From Molossus alvarezi (lineage: Eukaryota > Chordata > Mammalia > Chiroptera > Molossidae), in contig CM073889.1 in assembly GCA_037176705.1 (NCBI GenBank), positions 101,139,890 to 101,203,889 on the forward strand: 64,000 nucleotides of DNA. Direction: 5' to 3'. This document shows, piece after piece, positions 46,401 through 56,440 of this stretch (within the stretch, counting starts at the first letter, position 1; each line of letters opens with the position of its first letter). Made by a program: the position numbers and the translations under genes. The notes under the pieces were generated by a model, which worked only from the letters and a program-made list of their open reading frames with translations, was not told where the DNA came from and did no database searches.

Positions 46401-47424
46401 AGACATCATACGCAGCAGAATTTTCACTGATACATCACCTAAGGCAATAGAAACAAAGGAGAAAATGAACACATGGGACTACATCAAACTCAAAAGCTTC
46501 TGCACAGCGAAAGATACAATCATCAAAACGGAAAGGCTACCCACTGTATGGGAGAGCATAATTGCCAATGATGTATCAGATAAGGGGCTAATTTCCAATA
46601 CATAGAGAGTGCTCATACAACTCCACAAAAGGAAGACAAAGAATCCAATTACAAAATGGGCAGAGGAACTAAATAGACACCTCTCCAAACAGGACATACA
46701 AATGGCTAAGAAACATATGAAGAAATGCTCATCATCACTAATCATCAGAGAGATGCAAATTAAAACAACAATGAGGTATCACCTCACACCGGTCAGAATG
46801 GCTGCCATCGACAAATCATCAAACAACAAGTGTTGGCGAGGGTGTGGAGAAAAGGGGACTCCAGTGCACTACTGGTGGGAAAGCAGACTGGTGCAGCCAC
46901 TATGGAAAACGATATGGTGTTATGTCAGAAAATTAAAAATTGAACTTCCATTTGACCCAGTGATCCCACTTCTAGGAATATACCCTAAGAACCCTAAAAC
47001 ACCAATCAGAAAGAATATATGTACCCCCATGTTTGTAGCAGCACTATTTACAATCGCTAAGATCTGGAAACAGCCCAAGTGTCCATCAGTAGACGAATGG
47101 ATAAAAAAGCAGTGGTACATATACACAATGGAGTACTACGCAGCTGTAAGAAAGAAAGATCTCTTATCATTTGAGACGACATGAAGAGACCTGGAAAGTA
47201 TCATCCTAAGTGAAACAAGCCAAACAGAGAAAGACAAGTTTCATATGATCTCACTTATTTGTGGAATATAATGAACATAACAGTCTGAGGAATGGGGTAG
47301 TCCCAGAGATGCAGAAGTGGGGTGCAGACTGACAATCCCCTAAAGAGGGGGTGGAGGGGAGAGATAAACCACAGAACTTATACGCATGTATGCATGAACA
47401 ATGGTCATGGACAACAAACTGGGG

Positions 47425-47468
47425 ACAGGGCAGGGAGGGAGGGGGAGGGGGGAATCAGTGGGGGGAAA
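47425..47468 (+). other. G-rich tract in the L1 3' UTR
   Basis: Runs of G separated by single A or short spacers just before the A-tail, a known feature of mammalian L1 3' UTRs. Confidence 0.8.
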
Positions 47469-47689
47469 AGGAGAAACATCTGTAACAAAAATTAATTAAT
47501 AAAAAAATAAAAACATATACCTAAAAAAAAAAAGGGGGGACACATCGAGTGGTTGCCACCAGCACAACCCAACCAGGGCCGGGGACAAACCGCAACCAAG
47601 GTACGCACCCTTAGCGGGAACCGAACCCGGGTCTCTCTGGACCGCAGGCCAGCGCTCTAACCGCTGAGCCAAACAGGCCAGGGCTGCTG

Positions 47690-49245
47690 AGACACTTTTA
47701 AGTCACAGTGAAGTGCAGATTATTTTTAATCTAATTAGATGTCAAAACATTATGTTTATTATGTAATAACACTGTAGCTGTGCCAGAAGAATACAATATA
47801 GGAAGACATTACCAACTAAGCACTCATCACAATAGTCTGGCATGCCCTACCTCACTGCACTCAATGTAAATTCATGACAGCAGCGATCAGGAAAATTAGA
47901 AAACTTAAAATAGGCATTTTGTCACAGCAATGTCTTCCTAAAACAAGAAATGAATACAAGGCTACAACCAAAGGATGTTTCCAAAGGCCTCATTTGCTAA
48001 CTATCCAAAGAGAGTCATTTACCATCATGAGTTAAGTTAAATTGTGTTTGATTACAACAGCCCAGGAAATGTGTCCAAAGAAAATAAGTACCGTTAAAAT
48101 TGGTCTGACAGCCCAGTTGGTGTGGCTCAGTGGTTGAGCATCAACCCATGCACCAAGAGGTCACCAGTTGAATTCCTGGTCAGGGCACATGCCCAGGTTG
48201 TGGGCCCAATCCCCAGTAGGGGGCATGCAGGAGGCAGCCAACTGATGTTCTCTCTCATTCATGTTTCTATCTCTCTCTCTCCTTCTCCCTTTCTATCAAT
48301 AAAGAAAAAAAATTTTTTTTTAATTAAAAAAAAAAAAAGACTTGTCTGACAGTGAAGAGAGTTGCTCAAAGAACATTCTGTATGGAACAATAACATCCAA
48401 TGAATATTTCCCAAAAAAGCTGAGAAAATACTATTTCAATACAATCTGAAGTGGAATCTATTAAGATATATAACAACTGATGGTGGTAAGAATATGTGTG
48501 GAGCAAAAAAAATCTTGGCTGGACAAATTTACAAATCTCATGAAAGTACAAAGTGTTTAAAGCCTATTTAATGTTCATTGTATTATTAATCAACAGGTGT
48601 TTGAATCAAATATTTGAATCTATTGTGTTACTGAACCAGTTACAATGGTTAACTTCATTTTCTCTCATGAACTTAACCATCATCAATTGCACTGAATTTT
48701 TCTCAGAAATAGAAGCTAAGTATCCTGATATGCCTTACTACACAACGATATAATGACTTAGCAGTGATATACTTCTATTGAAATTTTTTGAGCTCAGAGT
48801 TGAGATTGAAATTTTGAACAAGAAGAATGTCCTTCGATCACATTACTGAACACTGAATAGCTTTGGGAATTACTTTTTGCTGCAGATTATATATTTCTCA
48901 ATGAAGTCAACCTAAAATTAGAAAGTCAACAGCACTTAACTAACATGTAAAACCTATACTGAGGTTTTCGTTGTCATTTTGAGGAAAACTAACATTGTTT
49001 GAATCACAAGTAACATCAACCTGCTTTTATATACTCCCTATGCTGTCAAAAATTGAACTAAGATGCAATATCTCCAGTTCCACACAAGTATGAAGTAGAT
49101 ATGTTTTCCAGAATCCAACTACAGCATTTTTCAGACCTCAATGCAAGTACTAAAGTACTTTCCATATTTCAAAAGCCATGCAAGGAGGAGTTTCCACCTA
49201 ACCCTCAATTGGAAGTGATTATTCTCCAATGAAATGATTTGTTAA
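47690..49245 (+). pseudogene. Degraded hAT transposase
   Basis: No long frame survives, but translated pieces are in the expected order: ITTDGGKNMCGA at about 48470-48505, with the aspartate (48479-48481) in the place of the second catalytic acidic residue of hAT enzymes; TEFFSEIEAKYPDMPYYTT at 48690-48750; FLNEVNLKLESQQHLT near 48894. These fit hAT transposases of the Charlie/ZBED group. Stops, frameshifts and SINEs at 48111 and 49246 break it. Confidence 0.75.
48111..48340 (+). repeat. Ves-type SINE, short form
   Basis: Flanked by TGGTCTGACA and TTGTCTGACA. Confidence 0.9.
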
Positions 49246-49355
49246 GCCCTGGCTGGTTTGGCTCAGCAGATGGAGCGCTGGCCTGCGGACCAAAGAGTCC
49301 CGGGTTTGGTTCCGCTAGGGGCATGCATCAAAAAAAAAAAAAAAAGAAAGAAAAA
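49246..49355 (+). repeat. Half SINE: tRNA-like part with A-tail
   Basis: Only the first 84 bases of a long-form SINE ('gccctggctggtttggctc' to 'gggcatgcatc'), then a 26-base A-rich tail. Perfect direct repeat GAAATGATTTGTTAA at 49231-49245 and 49356-49370, so it inserted in this short form. Confidence 0.9.
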
Positions 49356-49728
49356 GAAATGATTTGTTAAAAGGTAAATATCAAGGAAAAAATCTAACAG
49401 AATTCTATAGAGCCTTCTAAGCAATAAATATGCTCTAGTAAAATCATAAGTTCATGGATTAATATCAGTATTTGACAGTACCTATCTGTGTAAGTTATTT
49501 TCAAAGTTAAAATACATAAAATCTCATTACAAATCAGCATTAAATATTAACATTGTAATCAATCCTGATGATAGGAAACACTAACTTTAAATACCAAGTA
49601 AAATGTTACCCTCTCAAAAAGAGATTTCATTTTTCTCATCAGCAAACCTTTATTATTTAAAAAAAAGGGGGGGGGCTCAACCATTATTAGTATTGCATTT
49701 TTAATTTTGTCAATAAAAAACTTACGGA

Positions 49729-49983
49729 GCCCTGGCCATTTTGGCTCAGTGGTTAGAGCGTTGGCCCTTGGTCCAGAGAGACCCTGGTTCGGCTCCCATT
49801 AAGGGCATTTGCTTCAGTTGCAGTTTGTCCCCAGCCCTGGTTGGGTCATATGGGTGGCAGCCACTCGATGTGTCCCTTTCACGTCGATGTTTCTCTCTCT
49901 CTCTCTCCCTCTCTCTCCCTCCCACTCTATCTGAACAAAAAAAATAAAAAAATGTCCTCGGGTGAGGATTAAAAACAAAACAA
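49729..49983 (+). repeat. Ves-type SINE, long form
   Basis: Flanked by AAAAAACTTACGGA and AAAAAACTTACAAA. Confidence 0.92.
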
Positions 49984-50282
49984 AAAAAAACTTACAAAAA
50001 TTTTTTCTCTCGTTATGTAAGTACTGACATAACAACCTTCGTTTCAGCACTTGACCCACAAAGCCTAAAATATTTACAATTTGGCCCTTAACACAAAATG
50101 TTGGCCTACTCTTAGCCTAGAAGAATAAACTGAGGCAAAGAAAGGTTAAGTAACTTGCTCAAGATTATAGAGCTGGAAAGTGACACACCAGGTTTCAGAC
50201 CTAGACAGGCTGGGTACAGAATCCATGCTCTTAACCACTATACCATCGCTTCCATGAACCAAAAACAAGATGTCATAAAAGA

Positions 50283-50456
50283 GCCCTGGCTGGTTTTGCT
50301 CAGTGGTTAGAACATCAGCCCTTGGACCGAAGGGTCACTGGTTCGATTCGGTCAAGGATAAGTACCTCGATTGAGGTTCGGTCCCCAGCCCTGGTAAGGG
50401 TCATGCAGGAGGCAACTAGCCAATGTGTTTCTCTCACATCAATGTAAAAAAAAAAA
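50283..50456 (+). repeat. Ves-type SINE, 3' clipped
   Basis: Stops after 'tctcacatcaatgt' with an A-run; CT tract and hairpin missing. Confidence 0.88.
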
Positions 50457-50459
50457 AAA

Positions 50460-51480
50460 AGGAAATAATCAAAGAACAAGAAATGACAGTTAAGATGTAA
50501 AAAGGGATAAAAAATTCAATAGAAAGGAGGTCAAGGAAACTTCCATAATAAAAAATGAAATTAAAAATAAATAAAACAGAAGACAAATAGATGGAAAACA
50601 GGAGACGGGAAATTAGATCCATTTAGAAATTCTTGACAGTAACAGGAGTTCCAAAAAGAAAGTACAAACAAAACAGAGGAATGTTACACTGTCAAGTAAG
50701 AAACCATGAAGGGTCTGAGATTTACCTTGCGTACATGCTATTAACAAAGACATGAAGCCTTTGGGACACAGACAAAAGCAACTCATTGCTCACAGCAACA
50801 GCGGTAGCCAGAGTAACACTCTGCATCAGTTTCCTGGGCCCCAAATCCCACAGGTCTTTCAAAGTATTTGGTAAAAGTTAGTAATATGTTCATGAAAAAA
50901 TAAGCAAATGGGGGGGGGGTGGGCAGGGAAACAAGGTAAAGTACTCATTTCAGCAGTAAGCACTATTTATGTAGTCATAAAAACATAAACACTGAACACA
51001 AACTTAACCAAGAAATCTTATATATCTGTACTGGAAAGCCCGGAAGTGGAGGAAGGAGGAGGAAGAGCACCACACCTACCATAACAAGGAGTCAACAGGT
51101 ATCATCTAAGATTAATGAATCACAAAATCGGCATTTAGACAATTATAAACAGTTAAAAGCAGTTGCCTCTGAGGACCAGACAAAGAAGGATGGGTACTGC
51201 TGGTTTTTATAATATGCCTTCTAGTATCACCTCAATATGCAAGTATTACATTAAGTGGAAAAATTACCTTTTAAACAAATTGGGGAGAATGTGCTTTACT
51301 ATTTCACAATCATTGATTCATATAAACAACTCAATGTGCAAATACTAAAAAAACAGTGCAGGGTTGCAAAACAAACTAGCAATACTGAAGGTACATCATG
51401 TTATGGTAATATAAGTACAAAGAGTCTGTCAATATTTCCTGAGTGCCCACTATGTGGCCAGCGCAATGCTAAGTGCCAAG
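50460..51480 (+). repeat. L1M-like A-rich fragments
   Basis: A-rich ORF1-like text at 50460-50700 and an L1M 3'-end-like block at 51155-51260 ('cagttgcctctgaggacc', 'gggtactgctggtttttataat'). A G9 run at 50911-50919. Weak calls. Confidence 0.4.
51150..51178 (+). repeat. 29-base direct repeat, copy 1
   Basis: Same 29 bases recur at 51694-51722. This copy fits its L1M 3'-end surroundings, so it is the probable source. Confidence 0.85.
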
Positions 51481-51499
51481 GTTAAAACTGTGAGGAATG

Positions 51500-51843
51500 G
51501 AATTTATTTATAGTCAAGGAAGAGAAAGAGATAAGTCAACATGAAATTATAATATGGCAACCATTCAAGACTCAGTGAAAGCTTCCCAGAAGTCATGCCA
51601 TAAAAGCTAAGACCTGAAGGGTAAGAAGGATTGGCTTGGTTGGGTGTGGGGTTCAGAACATTTTCAACGCAAAGAGAAGAGCATATGCAAAGGCAGTTAA
51701 AAGCAGTTGCCTCTGAGGACCAAAGACAGAAACAGCCAGGGCCCATTCAAGTAACTTTAAGAAGTTTAACATGGCTGGAGTGGGAGGGAATCAAAGTGGA
51801 AGCAAACAAGGCCAGAAGCAAGTTGCTGCTTCATGCTTTATGG
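51500..51843 (+). repeat. Ancient mammalian repeat
   Basis: 'agctaagacctgaagggtaag' and 'gaagagcatatgcaaaggc' are phrases also present near 10400. Family not assigned. Confidence 0.4.
51694..51722 (+). repeat. 29-base direct repeat, copy 2
   Basis: Sits inside the unrelated repeat above, right after 'gcatatgcaaagg', interrupting it. Confidence 0.85.
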
Positions 51844-52067
51844 CAGTGGTTCTCAAGCTTCCTAATGCCACGACCCTTTAATACAGTTCCTCATGTTGTG
51901 GTGACCCCAAACCATAAAATTATTTTCGTTGCTACTTTATAACTGTAATTTTGCTACTGTTATGAATCACCATCAGAAACATGTGTTTTCCGATGGTCTT
52001 AGGCGACCCCTGTGAAAGGGTCATTCGACCCCCAAAGGGGTCACGACCCACAGGTTGAGAACCGCTG
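51844..52067 (-). mobile_element. SPIN-like non-autonomous hAT transposon, 224 bp
   Basis: Ends CAGTGGTTCTCAAGC and, in reverse, CAGCGGTTCTCAACCTGTGG are inverted repeats. Perfect 8-base duplication CTTTATGG at 51836-51843 and 52068-52075. Internal text ('ggggtcacgacccacagg', 'gtgaaagggtcattcgaccc') matches the SPIN family as I know it, a hAT found in bats, some other mammals, reptiles and frogs through horizontal transfer. Strand chosen by the usual consensus direction. Non-coding. Confidence 0.9.
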
Positions 52068-52139
52068 CTTTATGGGGAGACTTACTAAAAGGCATGTCTT
52101 CTACTTTGTCCATTGTAACTGTAAAATTGCATACATCCC

Positions 52140-52345
52140 TAAGTATTCTTGATTAGTGAACGCTTCCCCTATACACTAATGATTTCAATATATCCACGTC
52201 CAGTCCAGAACTCTCTTGCAGGAGACATACCATTTGTCTGTCTTCCTGCCATACATCATCCTCTGGGTGTCAATATGCCCAATACTGAACTTTATATTTT
52301 CCTCCCATCCATCTCCAATTTCTCTTTTTTACACTATCCATTCAG
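52140..52345 (+). repeat. L2-like fragment
   Basis: 'gtccagaactctcttgcagg' and 'gtcaatatgcccaatactgaac' resemble L2. Confidence 0.4.
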
Positions 52346-52387
52346 ATATCTAAGTCCAGAAACCTGAGGAAGGAGAAGGAAAAACAA

Positions 52388-52566
52388 CTAATATTTAGAG
52401 TGTATATGTTGCCAGATACATAAAAAATATTTTCATTTAATTCTAACAAGCATATAAAGTAAATATTAGCTCTATTTTACAGATGGGAAAACTAAAGTTG
52501 AAAAAGGCTGAGTAATATGCCAAAACACATACGTAACACAACTAGGATTCAAACCTAGAAATCTGG
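52388..52566 (-). repeat. MIR
   Basis: 'attttacagatgggaaaactaaag' and 'actaggattcaaacctag' in reverse MIR order. Confidence 0.8.
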
Positions 52567-52624
52567 GAAGTATGTAGGTTTAGTCTGGAGTTCACAGAGA
52601 AACTAATTATGAAGTATGGTAGAA

Positions 52625-53295
52625 ACACCAATTGCCTACCTCAATCTCCAGTCCTCTCTTCTTTATAGTAACAATTCCTATTTTTGGCTGAGCACATTCC
52701 TGTCCAGCTAAGATACATTACCCAACCCCTCTTGCAGCCAGTAAGGTCATATGACTAAGTACTGGTTAATATTGAATACACAGAACTTCCTTAGGAGTGT
52801 ACAGCCATGCCCTGGCCAGTTTGGCTTAATGGTAGAGTGTCAGCCCAGACCAATGAGTCGGGTTCAATTCCAGCCAAGGGCATGTACCTCAGTTGCAGTT
52901 CAGCCCTGATGGGGTTGTGCAGGAGACAATCAGTCGATGTGTCCCTCTCACGTTGATGTTTCTCTCTCTCCCCATTTCTCTCCCTCTCTCTCTCCCCCCC
53001 TTTCTCTCCCTCCCACTCTATCTGCAGCCATTTCTTTGTCCTTTCCTCAATCCTGCTGCTTGGATACTATCGAAAATGCCAGCAGCCTTCCTGGACCCAG
53101 AAATCAAGGGCCATACCCCAGGGATGACACAGTAAGAAACTGGAATGAGGCTGGATCCTTCAGCCACCACAGTAGCCCTGAACTATCCACTTCTGGTCTT
53201 CTTTCACATGAGAAACAAACATGTTTGAGCTATTATTTTCCAGGTCTGTGTTACTCACAGGCAAACCTAATCCTAACTGATACATGAGACTTTGA
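52625..53295 (+). repeat. Ancient LTR-like repeat with a SINE
   Basis: Text ending 'tcttctttcacatgagaaac', 'ctgtgttactcacaggcaaacc', 'aatcctaactgatac' follows the 3' layout of an old mammalian LTR. Family uncertain; no retroviral genes. Confidence 0.5.
52809..53023 (+). repeat. Ves-type SINE, long form, 3' clipped
   Basis: Ends 'cactctatct' and is flanked by ACAGCCAT and GCAGCCAT. Confidence 0.88.
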
Positions 53296-53391
53296 AAGTA
53301 TTCTAAGGGAAAGGTGGAGGGCTGCAAGAGATATTTTGAAGGAAGAACTGTCAAGATTCAGTGACTGACTCAATCAAAAAGAAATGTATTG

Positions 53392-53634
53392 CCCTGGCCA
53401 GTTTGGCTCAGCGGTTAGAGCGTCGGCCTGCGGTCCGGAGAGACCCGGGTTCGGTTCCCGCTAAAGGCACGTACTTCGGTTGCAGTTTGTCCCTGGCCCT
53501 GGTTGGTCGTGCGGGTGGCAGCCACTCGATGTGTCCCTTCACGTCAATGTTTCTCTCTTTCTCTCCCTCCCACTCTATCTGTACAAAAAATGGAAGAATA
53601 TCCTCGGGTGAGGATTAAAAAAAAAAAAAAAAAA
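53392..53634 (+). repeat. Ves-type SINE, long form
   Basis: Near consensus, direct repeat AAAAAGAAATGTAT. Confidence 0.93.
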
Positions 53635-53724
53635 AAAAAGAAATGTATCAGTCATATGCCACACAAAATATTTTTTAAAATCCTTCCAATGTTCTTATTG
53701 GAGACTTTCAGCCACTTTTGATGT

Positions 53725-54017
53725 CCGCATTTTTTTAACTGAAATATAATTGACATATAACATATTGGTTTCAGGCGTACAACATAATGATTCAATATAT
53801 GCAAACATTGTGAATGTAACACCAGAATAAGTCTAGTTAACATCCATCACCACAGTTATTTTCTTGTGATGGGAATTTTTGAGATCTATTCTCTTAGCAA
53901 TTTTCAAATATGCAATGCAGTATTATTAACTATAGTCACATGCTATACATCACATCCCAAGGACTTATTTATCTTATAACTGGAAGTTTGTACCTTTTGA
54001 CCACCTTCACCCATTTT

Positions 54018-54050
<33 letters not shown>
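53725..54050 (+). repeat. Old L1 fragment ending in (CA)n
   Basis: 'ataattgacatataacatattgg', 'agtctagttaacatccatcacc', 'tataactggaagtttgtacc' are a well-known old L1 segment. A (CA)n run at 54021-54048 follows. Confidence 0.75.
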
Positions 54051-54051
<1 letters not shown>

Positions 54052-54861
54052 AACCAGCCTGGTGTCTGCATTTCTAAAGAATGTGATAAAAATTAAAGAC
54101 ATCAAAAACTACTAACCAGACTTCCTTAAAAAGAGTCGGGGGGGGCGGGACCCTTTTAGTAAATACAACCTATTTATAAAGTTGTTCTCAACCCTACTAA
54201 TTTAGTTTATTTTGTCTAAAAATAAGCAACATGAGGATAACTTACAAACTGTTCACAAGCATTTTATAAGTAGAAGTTCAGAGCATTAAGTTCCGCTAAG
54301 AACCTTACTAGAGAAAAGAAGTATCTGGTCCTGCCTTTTAAGTTTAGCAATTCCTATTACACTTACTGATAAGTGATGCTAAAACACATCACCATCAAAA
54401 GGTCAGGACCTTCACACCCTGAGACAGTCAAGACCTGGAGAGTGAAGTTGGAAAGTAGAACCCCCTCAGGAAACAAGATACTAAACTAGAGGACTTCCTA
54501 AAAGCCTTTCCACTTCTAAGATTCAGTCTTCTCGCAGTCCTGGGAAGGGAAGAGCAGTAACAGCCATCTTTGGCCATGAGCTTTTCAGGCCAGCAGCACT
54601 CAATCTTGCCCAGCTGAGTCACAGAAGGAAAATTCTAGAAGGGGCTTCAAGCCCAAGTCTCACAGTCATTCATCTTCCTGAAAAGTTTTCTCTCACTTTA
54701 AGAGCCTCCTGTTGAATTGAGGATGCCTCTATCACCTAATGGGACAAAATGCACCTGCCTGCTCACTCTGGGCAAGGGAATCATCACTGTCCCAGAATGT
54801 CCTGTGACTTCAAGTAGCAACTGAGCATTATACACACTCTGATTACAGGTATAAAGTACTT
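54051..54861. other. Intron 1 sequence, nothing recognised
   Basis: Unassigned, with a short G-run at 54139-54144. No splice-bounded exon found. Confidence 0.35.
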
Positions 54862-55067
54862 TTTTAATTTTTTTTTTTCTTTACTGAGTTTTAGAGATAG
54901 AGGGAGAGATAGAAACATCAATAGAGAGAACATTGATTGTCCCCCTCCTGCATGCCCCCCACTGGAGATTTGGCCCAAAACCTGGGCATGTGCCCTGACC
55001 AGGAATCCAACCAGCGACCTCTTGGTGCATGGGTCAACGTTTAACTGCTGAGCCACACCAGCGGGCT
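54862..55067 (-). repeat. Ves-type SINE, short form
   Basis: First of a cluster of seven SINEs up to 56690. Diverged. Confidence 0.87.
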
Positions 55068-55116
55068 GTTTTGGTCTCTTTTCAATATTCATGTTTTTAA
55101 AGTATTTTATACTTGT

Positions 55117-55372
55117 GCCCGGCTGGTGTGGCTCATTGATTGAGCGTTGACCCATGCACCAAGAGGTCACTTGTTTGATTCCTGATCAGGTCACCTGCCC
55201 AGGTTGTGGGCCAAAACCCCAGTCGGGGGCATGCAGAAGGCAGCCAATCAATGTTCTCTGTCATTGATGTTTCTCTCTCTCTCTCCCTCTCCCTCTCTCT
55301 CTAAAATCAATTTAAAAAAAATTGAAAAATATCCTCGAGTAAGAATTAAAAAAATAAAAAATAAATAAATAA
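55117..55372 (+). repeat. Short-form SINE body with long-form terminus
   Basis: Short-form body to 'ctctaaaatcaattt', then 'gaaaaatatcctcgagtaag', the end block of the long form. Either a hybrid master or an insertion into a now truncated long copy. Confidence 0.8.
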
Positions 55373-55373
55373 A

Positions 55374-55632
55374 GCCCTGGCCGGTTTTCTCAGTGGTTAG
55401 AGCGTCGGCCTGCAGTCCAGAGAGATCCGGGTACAGTCCCCCCTAAGAGCGTGTACCTTAGTTGCAGTTTGTCCCCCGGCCCTGGTTGGTTGTGCGGGTG
55501 GCAGCCACTCGATGTGTCCCTTTCACGTCGATATTTCTCTCTCTCTCTCTCTCTCTTCCTCTCTCTCCCTCCCACTCTACCTGAACAAAAAATGGAAAAA
55601 TGTCCTTGGGTGAGGATAAAAAAATAAAAAGA
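55374..55632 (+). repeat. Ves-type SINE, long form
   Basis: Complete, in tandem with the previous copy. Confidence 0.9.
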
Positions 55633-55643
55633 GAACAAAAGAA

Positions 55644-55775
55644 CCTGGCCGGTGTGGCTCAGTGAATTGAGTGTCATGTGCCCAGGTTGTGGGCTTGAAC
55701 CCCGGTAGGGGGATGGGCAGGAGGCAGCCAAATGATGTTTCTCTCTCTCCCTCTAAAAAAAAAAAAAAAAAACAA
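55644..55775 (+). repeat. Ves-type SINE, short form, internally deleted
   Basis: The B-box region between 'ttgagtgtc' and 'atgtgcccaggttg' is missing (about 45 bases). Ends in a long A-run. Confidence 0.87.
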
Positions 55776-55798
55776 CAATAAAAACATATTTTAAAAAG

Positions 55799-56003
55799 CC
55801 CTGGCCAGTTTGGCTCAGCGGTTAGAGCATTGGCCTGTGGTCCAGAGAGACCCGGGTTCGGTTCCTGCTAAGGGCATGTACCTTGGTTGCAGTTTGTCCC
55901 CCGGCCCTGGTCAGTCATGTGGGTGGCAGCCACTCGATGTGTCTCTTTCACGTCGATGCTTCTCTCTCTCTCTCTTCCTCTCTCTCCCTCCCCAAAAAAA
56001 GAG
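55799..56003 (+). repeat. Ves-type SINE, long form, 3' clipped
   Basis: A-run directly follows 'ctctccctcccc'; the terminal block is missing. Confidence 0.9.
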
Positions 56004-56064
56004 AAAGCAAAACAAAGTACAGAAAAACTTTACATGCTGTTACAATGCTTTTATATTTAACCTT

Positions 56065-56254
56065 TTTTTTTCCTTTATTGCTTTTTAGAGAGAGAGGGGA
56101 GAGGGAGAGAGAGAGAGAGAGAAACATCGATGAAAAGGAACATCAATTGGCTGCCTCCCACATGCCACCTGGGCATGTGCCCTGACTGGAAATCAAACCA
56201 GCAACCTCTTGGTGCAGGGGTCAATGCTCAACCACTGAGCCACACCAGCCTGGC
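56065..56254 (-). repeat. Ves-type SINE, short form
   Basis: Flanked by ATATTTAACC on both sides. Confidence 0.92.
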
Positions 56255-56440
56255 ATATTTAACCACTTTTAAAGGTTTCATTTTACCAAAGCCTACACAA
56301 GTGTCACAGGTATTTTTCATGTTTGTTTAGTCACTAAAATGGAAAATGCAACGGTCCTCTCTAGCTCTAACCACTCCCATTACCTACAAAGTGAAAGATG
56401 ACACATTGCATTTGTACCAGCAAAGAAAATCACCTATTTT

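Larger units (their letters stand above)
41223..47271 (+). pseudogene. L1 ORF2 pseudogene (endonuclease, reverse transcriptase)
   Basis: ATG at 41223; after 12 codons the HAL1-like element intervenes and the frame resumes at 43483 (NVNGLNAPIKRHR). Spliced together it would be about 1274 codons, the usual length. In-frame stops: TAA 43819-43821, TAG 46603-46605, TGA 47182-47184. Endonuclease: the ETHLT glutamate is present, but the GDFNTP asparagine reads lysine (GDYKTP) and the SDH histidine reads tyrosine (SDYNG). Reverse transcriptase: FADD at 45541-45552 is intact. C-terminal zinc-knuckle: CWRGC and H remain, but the last cysteine reads serine (HYWWES). Confidence 0.93.
39080..47537 (+). 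mobile_element. Near full-length L1 with nested HAL1-like insertion
   Basis: Order: CpG-rich 5' UTR 39080-40273, ORF1 40274-41177, short spacer, ORF2 from 41223, 3' UTR from 47272 with G-rich tracts, A-tail at 47523-47533. Left duplication AAAAGGACACAT (39068-39079), right GGACACAT (47538-47545). Without the HAL1-like insert and its duplication it is about 6.2 kb, the usual length. Both ORFs carry inactivating changes, so it is not mobile now. Its plus orientation is antisense to DYM. Confidence 0.93.
38988..47687 (-). repeat. Ves-type SINE split by an L1
   Basis: 3' part of the SINE at 38988-39079, head at 47546-47683. Direct repeat GCTGAGACACTTTT lies before 38988 and after the 'ggccagggct' end. 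The L1 sits within the body at the conserved 'ggacacat' site. Confidence 0.93.
37997..50114 (+). mobile_element. hAT transposon relic, formerly autonomous
   Basis: Left end CATAGGTTACCAAATTATGG with the common 'gtaaagttttattagaacac' motif; right end near 50043-50114 ('aaagcctaaaatatttac', 'ttggccctt'). Flanks GCCTAAAT (37989-37996) and GCCTAGAA (50115-50122) fit an aged 8-base hAT duplication. Without later insertions it is about 2.2-2.3 kb, with transposase remnants between 47690 and 49245. hAT enzymes cut and paste DNA. Confidence 0.8.
37872..50255 (-). repeat. MIR split by a 12-kb insertion stack
   Basis: The left part 37872-37996 ('ttacatactgactcatttaatcc', 'ctatgaggtagaac') continues at 50115-50255 ('aaactgaggcaaagaaaggttaag', 'gaatccatgctcttaaccac'). 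Together they make one reverse-oriented MIR. The break is the hAT insertion with its 8-base duplication. Confidence 0.88.

Noticed and set aside
43966..46605. 879-codon frame as a host gene
   Set aside because: It is the reverse-transcriptase part of L1 ORF2, in frame with upstream and downstream pieces separated only by stop codons.
47690..50042. Expressed ZBED-like host gene
   Set aside because: Stops and frameshifts throughout, flanked by transposon ends and an 8-base duplication. A dead transposase explains it.
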